Source: Xenoacremonium recifei (lineage: Eukaryota; Ascomycota; Sordariomycetes; Hypocreales; Nectriaceae). Taken from it: a stretch of 64,000 nt of DNA. A model generated the notes under the pieces. It saw only the letters and a program-made list of their open reading frames with translations. It did not search any database and was not told the origin of the DNA. How positions within the stretch are numbered: position 1 is the first letter of the stretch; the number at the start of each line of letters is the position of its first letter. The translations under genes were made by a program, and so were the position numbers. This document shows, one piece after another, positions 1-10,950 of the stretch. The DNA is taken from assembly GCA_012184525.1 (NCBI GenBank), contig WOFQ01000001.1, positions 1,178,001-1,242,000 on the forward strand, given 5' to 3'.

Positions 1-1689
1 TTCTTCTCCTCTCCATACCTCCACAAACTCCTCACTCAGAGGACTAGAACTGTCGACTTCATTCAAACTCATCCCTGTCCCGAACCGATCTCCCAACTCC
101 TCGATCGCACTGGTTGTCTGAAGATCTGTCTGTCTTGCCGATGCTAGCGAGTACGAATTCGAATCGTGTCGCTTCCAAGGCGCATGCTTATCATCCATGA
201 GCTGGAATGCATCGTCGCGGAGTCTTGAAACCATATACTCCATGATTTCCTGTCGTTGCTCCAAGCCTGTAGACCCGTTCGCCCCGACGACATCTGGAAA
301 CCTCCAATTTGGGTACAAGTTCCCATGTGAAGGGCGTGCCTCAATTCGGCTTGGGTGTGCGTCGAAGTAATACGAGCAGAGCTTACAAGTGGGTTTACTG
401 CTCGAAATATATCGCAGCCCTAAAAAGAAGCTGACAGGCTCAGTGTGCAGCTTGGCTAGTACCCATTCAAGAACCAATATTTCTGCATGCACATAGGGTT
501 TGAAGCCACTTCTCTGGTACTGGTCCTTGATTCGGTCGTCCAGGCCTAGAGGTTGAAGTTCCTCAGCGATGGCTTGGTACCGGTCTTTCTTGTCTAAATC
601 CCCAGTCATGCGGCCTATAATGCTGGATGCGCTCTCGCTCCTCTTTCCCAATGGCCTACGACAAGCGTGACTAGAAGGCACGCAGACGATGTCAGGCTCA
701 TGGAATAATTCAGGCCATTCTTGAGCGGCGTCCATCAACTCGGTCACGGCTTTCTCATAGGAATGAAGCCGGGACAAACTATGCCGCAGCTCAGACCAGC
801 ATTCGAGACTCGGCGATCCAAGCATTCGGCGACCCTTGCGAGCGCGGTCATTGATGGTTTGAGTAATCCCCATGCGCGGAGTAAAGGATGTCTTGATTGC
901 TTTGAGTGCAGGAATGCACGAGTCAAGATCTTGAGAAAAGTCAGATATAAGGTACAAGTGTTCAGAGTCGGGAAACTTACAATCTAAATCTCCTCCTTTG
1001 CTGAAATCGAATTTCGCAAGGGAATCTCTCAAGCTCGATAAGGCAGACGCGACATTGGCATCTGCATCACCTTGTTAACTTTAGTATCTCAGGAGGTCTC
1101 GCTAAAGTTCAACAGCTACTTACTCTGAGAGTCGGCCGATCCATGACACGCCTTCAAACACATTTCAGCACTTTCGCAGAGGACTTTAAAGTAAAGTTCG
1201 ATCCTCGGACGATTCCATGCTAACACGAGACGATGCATCTCGCCATGGACCTTATCCCTTGAAGGCTGATCTAACTCGCTCACGCCCGCAAGCTTATCCA
1301 ATAGAGTGGTCACAAAGTCGACCATTTCCTGCCGGGCTATTTCGGTCACCTGGTTACAGCCACAGACGTACATGATACCCTCGCTATACTCCAGGACGGC
1401 GAACGACGTGACTGTGGTGCCACCCTTCTCCCGGTCACAGACATTTGATAGACGGCACAAGAACGACTTGAAGTGATCGGTCTCGCTGGTCACAGTATCC
1501 AGAGTCTCGAGGTACGCGTTGCCTTGGTCAATTTGGCTGAGGTGGATGTCTGTGAGGGCTTTCCCAAGGACGATCGGCTCGTAGAAACGGCGGAGAGCCT
1601 TCCCAGTCAGAGGTATCGCGCCTAGTTGAAGATGCCAGCGGTCAGCACGTGGGATCAATAAAGGGATGGGTCCCGTCACTCTTACACAT
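1..1689 (-). CDS. OTT_1508-like deaminase-family protein, 3'-truncated by window edge
   Basis: The gene runs leftward and leaves the window before its stop. I read a tiny first exon (1686-1689), an intron 1622-1685, exon 1124-1621, an intron 1071-1123 (GTAAGT donor, AACAAG acceptor) and an exon from 1070 to the edge, giving about 520 codons. The N-terminal half (GKALRRFYEPIVLGKALTDI and a CDREKGGTTVTSF stretch) is a conserved fungal region of unknown role. The C-terminal half carries a His-Ala-Glu (VHAEILVLEW, near 474-489) and later a PTCKLCSYYFDAH motif (near 378-398), the zinc-binding HAE...CxxC signature of the OTT_1508 branch of the cytidine-deaminase fold. Family members are common in ascomycetes. 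Their substrate is not established, so nucleic-acid or nucleotide deamination is only inferred. A GTAAGT at 975-980 is probably not used, because the frame is open through it. The start is uncertain: the ATG at 1689 is followed within four bases by an intron, and an upstream exon may exist. Confidence 0.75.
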
Positions 1690-2534
1690 GTTTAACGTAT
1701 AGTTTGATCTTCTCTAGTCGAGCTTGGCCGGGATATTTCCCACTAAAATGAGTAAGTCAAATCCAATGCGTGTTCAAGGCAACGAGCTAAGTTCAGCAGC
1801 AGATGGAGGACACCGAACCCTCTCTTTTAAAAACACTTCAATGCGCTCTCATTCTCATTTCCACTCCCCTCTCTTCTCTTTTCCACTCTGCCTTCGCGGC
1901 CCAACAGATGGCTGAGCAAGAACATCATCGAAGGACGCCGAACCAACAACTCGCATGTTCCGGGAGGCCCACCATGCAACTACCAGGAGGCCGACCACAC
2001 CAACTCTAGCCGCCGCCCATTATTTGACCAATACGTGTTTGCCAGAGTTGCTCAGCTTATTTCTAATTTGTACCTCTCCGACAATTTTGGTGCATCTACC
2101 AACAGCAGTGACCAACTTCACCGGTTTCGAAGCGCCGACCAGGTCGCGGCCGGAAACTAGGCAACGAGGCAGAGCTCTAGACTCACAGCGGCTATGCGTT
2201 GGTCGCGTTTGAGCACGATTACGATGGCGAAGCAACGCGTTGATTTGCGGTAATGCGCAATGACAGTATGGACAAAATGCATGCCTGCGTCATCATATAC
2301 TAAGCGAGGTGAGTAAGTGTGGTCGGCCTCTTTGCAATTAGACTGACAATGGCAGCAGATAAGGCCATAGATCTCAACTATAAAGGAACCATTCTTCTGC
2401 TTGAGCTTCCTTTAATTGTGAGAAAATCCATCTTCATGGGAGGCCTCGAGTTGAACAAGCCTACCACTTGTTGACGATTGTCTGCATTGTACCAATAAAT
2501 CATTAGACACGCTCTACATCTTGTCACTCAAAAG
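1690..2534. other. Intergenic region between divergent genes
   Basis: This is the shared upstream region of the leftward deaminase gene and the rightward zinc-finger gene. Open frames here are short and overlap each other, with no recognisable protein. I see no RNA gene or repeat. The right end is the transcribed leader of the zinc-finger gene. Confidence 0.6.
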
Positions 2535-2597
2535 GTATGGGACTGTCAACTATTTGTCTTTTTTACAAATTTCGCGATACTGATGAAGCCAGTATAG
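2535..2597 (+). other. Probable 5'-UTR intron of the C2H2 zinc-finger gene
   Basis: A GTATGG donor at 2535, a TACTGAT branch-site sequence about 20 nt before the end, and an AG acceptor at 2596-2597 define a 63-nt intron of the size used elsewhere in this window. It lies 38 nt before the likely start codon at 2636, so it would be spliced from the leader and not change the protein. Confidence 0.55.
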
Positions 2598-2635
2598 GTC
2601 ATAAAGCCAAGCCATCTCTTCAGCAGTCGACAAGC

Positions 2636-3478
2636 ATGTCACGAAACTCACGTCGCTCCCAAGGTCATCATCAATCCAGAAGGTCTAACCGCGCAGCGCA
2701 GGAATCGGATTTTCCGATTGATCCCAACCTTATGGACTACATCACTACGGCCACAAATATGTCTATGGATCCCTACACAGCAGCTTACTACTCTGCCGCT
2801 TCTGCTCCCCTTCAAACTCCCGCCCAGACCTACAGCCAAGAGATCCCTAATCAGGGCCATTAGAGCACTGCTCCAGACCCCCTGACAACCGATCTGAGCT
2901 CTCTCATGGTTGATACTACACCAGGGTGGCAGGGAAACTACCCGGCTTATAGTCAAACGAACCAACTCCAAACCTACCATCAAACAACAGTCGATCCTGC
3001 GTTCCTTATGTATGGTTCTGATGCATATGCTGCTGGGCCAGCATATCAGCAGGACTTCCAACAGCAACCTCAAACTCCCCAGGCCCAGGCAGACCCTTCA
3101 GCGTCCTCCTCCTCCGCTTTGCCCTTCCCCTGTCCCAAGGATGACTGCTCAGAAAGCTTCCCCTCTAATAGAGATCTCAAGTACGTTCACTTCTCCATAA
3201 TAAACCCTTTCTCATGAGGGACAAAGTCTAACTTCTTCTATAGTAAGCACTTGAAAAAACACGACAAGCCTTACAAATGCAACGAGCCCGGTTGCCATGA
3301 GAGCAAGGCTGAACAGCGCGACTTGAACCGCCACTATTGGATCGCCCACCGCGAGCGCGCGATTGAAATGGGCATTGAGGTGGAGGAAGGAGTCTGTGAA
3401 TTCTGCTCCATGACATTCACCCGCTTCGACAACCTTCTCAGGCACGAAAGGAAAACCCACAATTACCACCGCCAGTGA
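2636..3478 (+). CDS. C2H2 zinc-finger protein, reading frame interrupted by an in-frame TAG
   Basis: Two exons, 2636-3180 and 3244-3478, are joined by a 63-nt intron (GTACGT donor, TTCTATAG acceptor) that restores the finger sequence RDLNKHLKKH. The C-terminus has three C2H2-type units: CPKDDCSESF with H..H, CNEPGCHESK with a second histidine pair, and CEFCSMTF ending in RHERKTH. This predicts a nuclear DNA-binding regulator with a low-complexity Q/S/P-rich N-terminal half. The frame is open from the ATG at 2636 except for one TAG at 2861-2863; both sides look equally coding (MSRNSRRSQGHH before; STAPDPLTTDLSS after). Full length would be 259 codons. If translation starts downstream at ATG 2906, a 169-aa product keeps all fingers. 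Possible explanations are a C-to-T nonsense change (CAG to TAG), stop readthrough, an undetected intron, or a sequence error. I do not recognise a named orthologue. Confidence 0.75.
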
Positions 3479-4340
3479 ACACATACATGGGCATTCGCTG
3501 GGGTTTCGATCCCGCCAAGGCATTGCTTTCCTTGCTCAGATGTCGTCATTTCTGTCTTTATTTTCACTCCTTTCAGCTTACAAGCCTGGCCCCTGGACGT
3601 TGCCCGACCATCAGCTCAGAAATAAGGCAATCCCGGGTGTCGGTGGGAATACGATTACGAACGCTATGAAAACCACCACTCATTTGATTTAATTTTTTTG
3701 GGCTAGGAATAACGCGTACCCGACCTTTAGCTATCAAACACCCATACACCATCGTGTTAGGGTTACGGGTCTGGGATATAAGAGATTAGGGATTTGGATC
3801 AGGGATTTGGATGACGGAATCAACTTAGGGTTTGCTCAGAATGATTATTTAACGTCGGGCTGTTTTGGGGTTTGCTGGCTGGCCAGGGGTTGGGTGCGCA
3901 AATGTCATATCCTCTTTCTGATTTACTCCTCATTTGGTTTATGTTTTGGGTCACCTGTTATTCGGAAAGATTGAATGAGATTGAGCTGTTATTTTGCTTG
4001 CATGTTCATATGAGACTGTGCTTCGTACTCTTCGCATTATCTGTCTGAAAACCCGTGATGATTTTTTTCGCATTTGCGCGCCCATAATCGTGTCCCCTCT
4101 AGGATGTGTTCCGCTTCCCATTTCGTTGCATGCCCGTAATAGTGATAACCCGGTCCGTTAGATACATGATGAGACAATAAGAGAAGAAAGGAAAAGGAAG
4201 ATATAATAAAGCTTTCACATGTAGAAGGACACTGTGAAAGGAAATGATCCGACGAGAATATTTAAAACTCCAGCCAACTCCGTCATCCGTGCCCGTCGTT
4301 CGTGAACCCAGTTTGCGTGATGTTATTCTCCAGCAAATGC
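3479..4340. other. Intergenic region between convergent genes
   Basis: This holds the 3' ends of the zinc-finger gene (+) and the flavohemoglobin gene (-). No coding frame is supported. It contains a cluster of telomere-like TTAGGG hexamers, listed separately, and T-rich stretches likely to be 3'-UTR. Confidence 0.6.
3757..3830 (+). repeat. Three interspersed TTAGGG telomere-like hexamers
   Basis: TTAGGG occurs at 3757-3762, 3786-3791 and 3825-3830 on the plus strand, with related GGGTTACGGG and AGGGATTTGG strings between. This is the fungal telomere unit, but spaced rather than tandem. It could be a degenerate interstitial telomeric tract or a cluster of sites for telobox-binding proteins. 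Confidence 0.5.
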
Positions 4341-5813
4341 TTACGAGAAAGGGCACCTCGCCGCAGCAGAAGAGCCGCCAACCTGGACGCGGAGGTTGCG
4401 GGGGATCTTGAGTGGCACGCGGTTGGTGGTGTAAGTGATAGGGATAGAGTCCTGGGAATCGCGGGGAGTCTGGAGGGAGATGGAGGAGGCGTCGGTGAAG
4501 GAGGCCGAGTCGCGGACGGGACATTCGCCGGAGGAGCCCGAGATGATACTGAGGGCATCGACCTTAAACTCCATGTCACCGGTGCTGAAGAGCTCAAAGT
4601 GCATGCGAGCAGAGTCGACGCGCTGGGCCTTGAGATATTCAGCCATCTCGAGCATGAACTGCTCGGGGCCGCAGATGTAGTACTCGGCAGCACCGTGTGA
4701 GAGGTAGAGGTCGTCGGGATGGACCTTGGCGAGGTCCATGCGATAGTCGTGGTCGTAGTTTACGCCAGCAAGGTCCGACTCAGCGAGGTGCGTCTTGAAG
4801 ATGTTGGTCTTGAAGCTAGGGCGGTTGCGGGCGATACGGCGGATCTGGTCGTAGAAGGGCACGTTTCGACGCGAGCCGTGGACCCAGGAGATGGGACGAT
4901 GGGGTTGGCGCTCTGAGACGGTGTTGAGGATAGACATCATGGGCGTGACACCGACACCGGCGGAGATCAGGACAAGGGGAGAGTTAGAGGTGTTGGTCAT
5001 GTCGAGGAAGAACTCGCCGGCGGGGTGGGTGAGCTCGATAATGTCGCCCTCCTCGGAAGAGTCAATTAGGAGGTTGGAGACAAGACCCGGGTTGAGGGCA
5101 GCGCCGCCGAGATAGCGTCCAGAGCGGCCCATGTGAAGGCCTTGGTCGCGTTTGATGGTGATTCGGTAGTAGTCAGGTCGGGGTGCATCACTCAAGGAAT
5201 ATTGTCGAGACTGGAAGTAGCCCTTGTCGGTGACGTGGATTCGTACCGAGACATATTGACCAGGCTGGAAAGGGGGTAGTCGTCGACCGTCCTCGGGCAC
5301 GAGGTAGAAGGAGTAGATGTCGTCAGCCTCCTCAACCTTTTTTTCGACACGGAACTTCCTGAAGCCCTGCCACTTCTCAAAGTCCTTGTAGAGCTGAGCC
5401 TCGCGGCCGATCAGCATCTTGGCGAGCATCCAGTACGCCTTAGTCCAAGCCTCTCTCACTTGAGGAGTCATAGCCGGGCCGAGAACCTCCCCGAAGGCGG
5501 CAATCAGATACTTCTCGACGATGGCGTAGTGCTCGGGGAGAATGCCCAATGAGCAGTGCTTGTGGCACATGCGTTCCATCTTCGGGATGAGCTCAGTGAT
5601 GTGGTTGATGTTGTTGGCGTAGTTGAGGATGACGGCGGTGAGGGCACGGGGTTGTCGGCCGTTAGCCTGGTTGACCGTGTTGAAGTAGTTGTTGAGCTCG
5701 GGATGGTCCCTCAGCATGTTGCGGTAGAAGATGGTGGTGATACGCTCGCCATGGTCTGTGAGGGCTGGGATGGTTCCCCGGATCAGCTTGGTCTGCTGGT
5801 AGGAGAGGGCCAT
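4341..5813 (-). CDS. Flavohemoglobin (nitric oxide dioxygenase)
   Basis: A single-exon frame of 490 aa. Flavohemoglobins convert nitric oxide and O2 to nitrate using heme, FAD and NAD(P)H, and protect fungi from nitrosative stress. Residues 1-140 form the globin domain: Tyr30 fits the B10 position, Gln54 the E7 position, and His86 in HKHCSLGILPEHY is the proximal heme ligand. Residues 150-270 form the FAD-binding barrel with PGQYVSVR and RQYSLSD (203-209). The NAD-binding part has GVGVTPM (286-292) and YYICGPEQFM. After the usual end of the family there is an extra tail of roughly 70-75 residues, Ser/Thr-rich and ending CPFS, with no organelle signal I can name. The first ATG is used because the next residues match the conserved N-terminal globin start. 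Identification is firm. The tail's function is unknown. Confidence 0.95.
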   Translation of the reverse strand: MALSYQQTKLIRGTIPALTDHGERITTIFYRNMLRDHPELNNYFNTVNQANGRQPRALTAVILNYANNINHITELIPKMERMCHKHCSLGILPEHYAIVEKYLIAAFGEVLGPAMTPQVREAWTKAYWMLAKMLIGREAQLYKDFEKWQGFRKFRVEKKVEEADDIYSFYLVPEDGRRLPPFQPGQYVSVRIHVTDKGYFQSRQYSLSDAPRPDYYRITIKRDQGLHMGRSGRYLGGAALNPGLVSNLLIDSSEEGDIIELTHPAGEFFLDMTNTSNSPLVLISAGVGVTPMMSILNTVSERQPHRPISWVHGSRRNVPFYDQIRRIARNRPSFKTNIFKTHLAESDLAGVNYDHDYRMDLAKVHPDDLYLSHGAAEYYICGPEQFMLEMAEYLKAQRVDSARMHFELFSTGDMEFKVDALSIISGSSGECPVRDSASFTDASSISLQTPRDSQDSIPITYTTNRVPLKIPRNLRVQVGGSSAAARCPFS

Positions 5814-8800
5814 TGTGAAGGAAGTGAAGATGTTTGGTGGTCGGTATTAGCTATACTGCAGAAGGACTGTGAAAGGTGTGGTATATTATGGTCAGAGCAA
5901 GGCGTATGGGTTTGTGTAAGTCGCAGGTAGCTGGGCCTGGACCTCGAGAGATGTTGAGATGCTCGACTTAGACGGGTATGCAGATTCCTTCTTCTCTTCC
6001 TTCGAGAGCTTCCATCCCCAGATATTATATCTTCCATCCTTCGCGTAGCTCCCACGAGGACCCCCGTCGTCCCGCGGGCGTCGACGCCGAGTATCATGGG
6101 CAAAAAATTTCTTCCCTTTCTCCACAAGCCGATGATTCCTCGTGGTCGTTGCAGGCCTGGAGAGTTGGGACTTCCTGGCAGTTGTGAAGTCGTACGATCT
6201 AATGCAGGGGCTGTTTCTCTGCGCCACCAGCTGGGAGCCGCCTAGTGAGGCAGCGTGGGTTCACTGTGACGGGCTTGAGGCCGGGATGCATGGTCCATCA
6301 GCGTGTGGGTTAGTTAGAAAAAGCAAAATAGCCATCCTGAGCTAGGTTGGCTCGAGTGTGCCCGGGTGTTTGGAGGTGGTGGAGGGGAGAGCCAGAATCA
6401 GCCCAGGGAAGTGTGGGGTCTGGGCTCTCATTTCTCAACTGAGAATCCCAGATGTTCTCTCTCGGTCACTTGTGAGAGGAACTGATACAACAGAACGCAC
6501 AGCTGCTCTGTGGCTTGTACCCCGGGTCCCGGGACCGGCTGGAAAGTGTTGCATCTCCAATTTCACGTTCCGTAAGATCCAGGGTGCATGGAGAAGGAGG
6601 GGGGGGTGTTGCATGGCATTTGCGTGATATGATATCTGACGGGAGCTATCGAGACATGAACGAGAACAAGAAGAAGCAATAACAGGCGAGGCGTGAGCTT
6701 AGAGGTTGGGCCTCGGGGCAAACCGTCTGGCGAGAATCATCCGCGGATGCTGAATGGCATCATCAGAAGCAGGAACAGGATGCGGGCTGCCCAAGACGGG
6801 AAGCGTGGTGCATGCGGCAACCGTTGCACGCATGAGAACGGAGAAGAAGGCCTGTAGAAAGCGTCGGGTTGAGGCGCCGTCTGGGTCGAGGCTGAGAGCC
6901 GGAGCTCGAATATCAGGCTGGGCAGAGGACATCTCGTGTGCTCCTCTGCAATCTGGAGTGTCTGTGACGGAGTTGGACGGAGTCTTGGGGCTCAGAAGGA
7001 GTTCAAGACCCTTGCTCGTTGCACTACCCTGTCTCCCACATTGCCATTTTAGGCCCTGCTGAAGAGACTTAGCCTCCCGGTACCTGGCAGGACAGTCTGC
7101 TCTGCCGACAGAACGACAGCGAGCCACTTGGTTCGAGGCCGGCCTCCACTTGGGGGCGGGAATTTGCGAATGGCCATGGCGATATTTGCAGACTGGGGCG
7201 ATTCTGGAGCTTCCGGAGCTTCTGGAGCTGTGCTGGAGCTCAACTCACGCGACTTGCTGGCCAGCGGAATTTCCATTACCTTACTCACTGGGGCCGTGCT
7301 GAGGCGGAATTCAGCGATGGCCAGTCGATGGGGAATCGCCATGGCAGAGGATGGGCATGTGAAGTGGGAAAAGATTATTGTGTTGGAGGATCACTGGTGA
7401 TGGAAGGAAGTACAAGGATGACTGAGAGAGCAATTGGCCAATGGGAGGCACCTGTATCCATGCCTCAGTTTCAAGGCCCCCGGGCGTCTACCCAGGTTCC
7501 TGCCCGAAACACCAACCAGGAAGCGAGAATTGTCTATTTGCAGTAACAGCAGCCAAACCTCGCTCGACCATGGCAACTTCATCCATCAACAACGACAGCC
7601 TGGCGAGAAGCGCCGTGGATATTCCCTGTTCTCCATCTACTGCCCGGTCCTTAAACGGCCAGACACACCCCCAACGCCCTGAACAAATCTCTCACTCCCC
7701 AAGACCCTGCCTAGGAATCCGCAGCGCGACAAAGCCGAAAAAGCAATGAGGCTACCTCGCAGGGAAGAGGGCAGAAAGGTACGAAAAAGCAATCCAACGG
7801 AGAAATGCACCACAGAAAAAGAAAGGCGGTAAGAGGATATGACCAGTCGAGCCCTCGGCCAAAATCGGAGACGGTGCTAGGACTGCTAGTCGTCTCGGTT
7901 GGACTCGACGCTCGTCATGCGCCCGGAGCCCGCCACAGGGAATTGCTTTTTGGTCATATCAGTGTGTGAAAAAGAAAGGAAAGAGGTGATTTATTTGACT
8001 GCATTGCATTGCATCATGGGCGCCCGGCGGCGTTGAGAGGCCATTTGATAGACTGACTGCAACCCATCGATCGCGATTGGAGCGTCTGGGAGTGACGACC
8101 AACATCACCACCAACAACCACGATACTAACACTCCTAGGGGCCACCTAAAAGCAATTCTTTCGACTGCGGTTAGTCGAACCGGAAGACGTGGATAATTGT
8201 GATTATACTGCTGCTGATGGACTCCATAGCCAATAAGTTTCACAGGTCTATATCACCGCCAACAGAAGCAACAACCAACCCCAACCGAGGTCTCACAAAC
8301 CTCGGAACCAAAGATAAGGATACAGTCGATGCAGACCCGGATTGAGTCTGTGCATTCACTGTTCCTCCGAACTCACCGCATACCAATGCGGCATCCCGAG
8401 GTGTTGGAAGATACAGCCCATCTTGGCTCACGAAATGGCCAGATGCACCAGGATGATCCAGCCACAGGACCAATCCTCTGAAGAAAACTCCGTACGGAGT
8501 ACGGTACAAGTATAAGCTCCTTCACCAATGCATGCATGGCACAAACCATTACCGTATCCGGATCCTAGTCGCCGCCTCACAAACGGCATCGACAGTCAAC
8601 CCCAACCGGGCCCAAGCTCGCCCAGCAGGGAACGCAGGAACAAGCCATCACCCGGCCCGTTCATGGCCATACCCCACGGGAGTACGGGGAGAAACCGTTT
8701 TCCACAATGCCTCGCAACGCCTTCCGAGCAACTTTTGTTTTGTGTCTCCGGGGTGCGTTCCGTCGGGGCTGGTCGGCTTCCGGGAAGGGCACCGTTTTGT

Positions 8801-10950
8801 TGCAGGGGTTGTCAATTCCGGCTACTACGGTGAGAGTCCTCAGCTTCGTGTTACTGATGGGCAAATTGCACTGAATTCACAAAGCTCGGTCTTCGCTCTG
8901 TGCACTTGGCAGAGAGGGTCTCTCTTCCTTGGCCTGTGAGGGTAATCGCTCTGTTCCGATATGACAGCCAGATTGACAGATTCTTCATCGAGGGATCGCC
9001 AGACGGCTCTCGCCAAAATTCCATCGCTCTCGGGTTCTGCTATGGACACTAACAGGGCACAAGGTGGCATGTGCTTCTTCAGCCACTCGCGAGCCTCAAA
9101 CAACAGGCCTGGGAAATTGTAAAACGACATGCCATTAACTATCAACGGAGAAAGCTCTCCTAACCTCGCTTGTTGACGGTATTAAACTGCTGCCCAACGA
9201 CTCTTGGCCAAATAGTCTGGCTCTCGCGCAAGTTTGAACCAGACTTTGCACTGGTCGTTTTGCGACTTGTCACAAACTCTCATCTCGCAAATCGCATGGC
9301 CGCGCGACCCCAGAAAGTCTAGACTCTGCACTCACACACACGCACGCTGCAACGGATGTATGAACCCTGGGGAGACCGTTCGAGATAGCACATGGCCGAA
9401 ACCCCAGCTCGACACATGGCTTGAGAATGACAACTCAGAAAGGGCGGCGCCGCCCTTCCAGCAGGCATGAACATCCTCCATCCGGCCCATCTCGCGATCT
9501 CGATGGTGACAAGTCTGACGGAGAGAGTCGGGGACTTTGACAGACCAGGACTTTGCAGCTCTGATCACTCTATCTGAAGACGACTAACAAAGTCAAACAG
9601 AAATCCCGCTGATCCTCGGATTCGACAACCCTTGTTGTCAACTTTCACCGTCAGCAATCCTCAACCCTCGCCTCTTCTTTGCTTTTTTCTACGGCCTCAT
9701 GTCCATTACGGTAACTGTCGCCGTTTCGCCTATCCTTGCATGACACCAAATGACACAGCCTAACACCGGAACCGAGCAGCCCTTCCCATATCAAACTCTA
9801 CGCATGTATAATGGATGTTTGCCTCCATCCCGGAGCTCACCCCTCCGGCACAGCGGAGCGTCGCCGGTCCAGCCGCTGCAAGAAGAACGACACGTCTCTT
9901 TTTTGCCGCGCTCATCCTACGTAATTATGACTTTGCTTCTTTCTTAGGTGCATACGAGATTCTTCAACGGCAAAGCAAAAGCAACGACACAGAAAAGAAA
10001 GGCCGTCGATTCTCAATCCAGCCCGGAGCTCTCCACTCGCCTCGCCTGAGCCATGAAGCACTAGAGAATGCTTTCCCTGGGCCTCTACAGAGTCGCTCCG
10101 CCGGGCTCGGGACAGAATAACCTGGCGGCACGGAGACAGGCCGGGCGTATGCTTCGGCCTCGTCCATGGCACCATCGTTTCTTTTTCTGCCTCTCCTTTT
10201 CAGTCTTTTCTTTTTGCTTCTCTCAGACGTGTCACATCCCACTCCCCCCCTTCCCCTAACTCAAGCAGCCGCCCCTCGTGTCTCCCACGTGTCGCGCATT
10301 TCTTCTTCGTCGACGCTATCTGCGGGAGAGGCGCCCGTCCTCAACGGCTTCTCCGCCGAAGAGCGTCACGGAGGCGGCCGGCGCCATGTGGCCACCGCCT
10401 GCTTCGAGGGGCCTTCTAAACCGCTTCTTCGCGAGAGATGCCTCGTGGTACGAGATGCGGTGCCCGTCCGTCGCCCTCCGTCCTGCGCCGGGCCCAGCGG
10501 GGAGAGTGTGTGTGCCCCAGCCTGGCTCGCGTGGTCTTGCCGTCCTTCAGCACGCGGCTTTGACGCACGTCAGATGAGCGATGGTGATAGATGACTGCTC
10601 TCTTTACTCTGCTAGAATTGCTTCTGCGGCTTCAACTCCACAGAAATCCTCGTGGCTCTCGCCCCATCGTTAAGAAGCAATCTTAGAAGATGCAATTCAT
10701 TTCTCATTAGCTGCCCTCCCGTTGTCTGGTATTATGTACACGCCCAAAAAGACCACCGCTCCATCTTCAGCAAGTGTGACTCCTAATACATTCTGAGAGA
10801 CAATAATGTCAGATCATGCCTCCTGCACGCCCAGGCGGGACGGAACGCCTGGAGCACCGAGACACGACAATCTCCTATGCTCATCAAACAGCAGCCATGC
10901 AATGCAGTTCGTGTCGCCTTGCTTGCCTACTTGTCCCAGCCCTTCGCTGC
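5814..10950. other. About 5.1 kb without a supportable gene
   Basis: This lies between the start of the flavohemoglobin gene and the end of STI1. The longest frames (about 140 aa) are overlapping, lack domains, and show no intron-joined continuity. Visible features are a GGAGCT-rich imperfect repeat around 7204-7242, a perfect 14-bp palindrome at 8487-8500, and strong pyrimidine tracts at 10180-10260. The part next to 5813 must include the flavohemoglobin promoter. No tRNA-like B-box cloverleaf was recognised. A long noncoding transcript or large regulatory region is possible but not shown. Confidence 0.55.
8487..8500. repeat. Perfect 14-bp palindrome with CTCCGTACGGAG core
   Basis: The sequence ACTCCGTACGGAGT is its own reverse complement and is followed by a partial repeat, ACGGTAC. 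The same 12-bp core recurs at 38367-38378. It could be a binding site for a dimeric regulator or part of a dispersed small element. Confidence 0.5.

Noticed and set aside
955..985. GTAAGT...CAAG as an intron in the deaminase gene
   Set aside because: The frame is open without splicing and continues into the conserved C-terminal part; splicing would shift it to a frame that stops.
10166..10594. 142-codon frame with a signal-peptide-like start
   Set aside because: The hydrophobic start is produced by a pyrimidine tract, and the rest has no domain, intron continuity or cysteine pattern.
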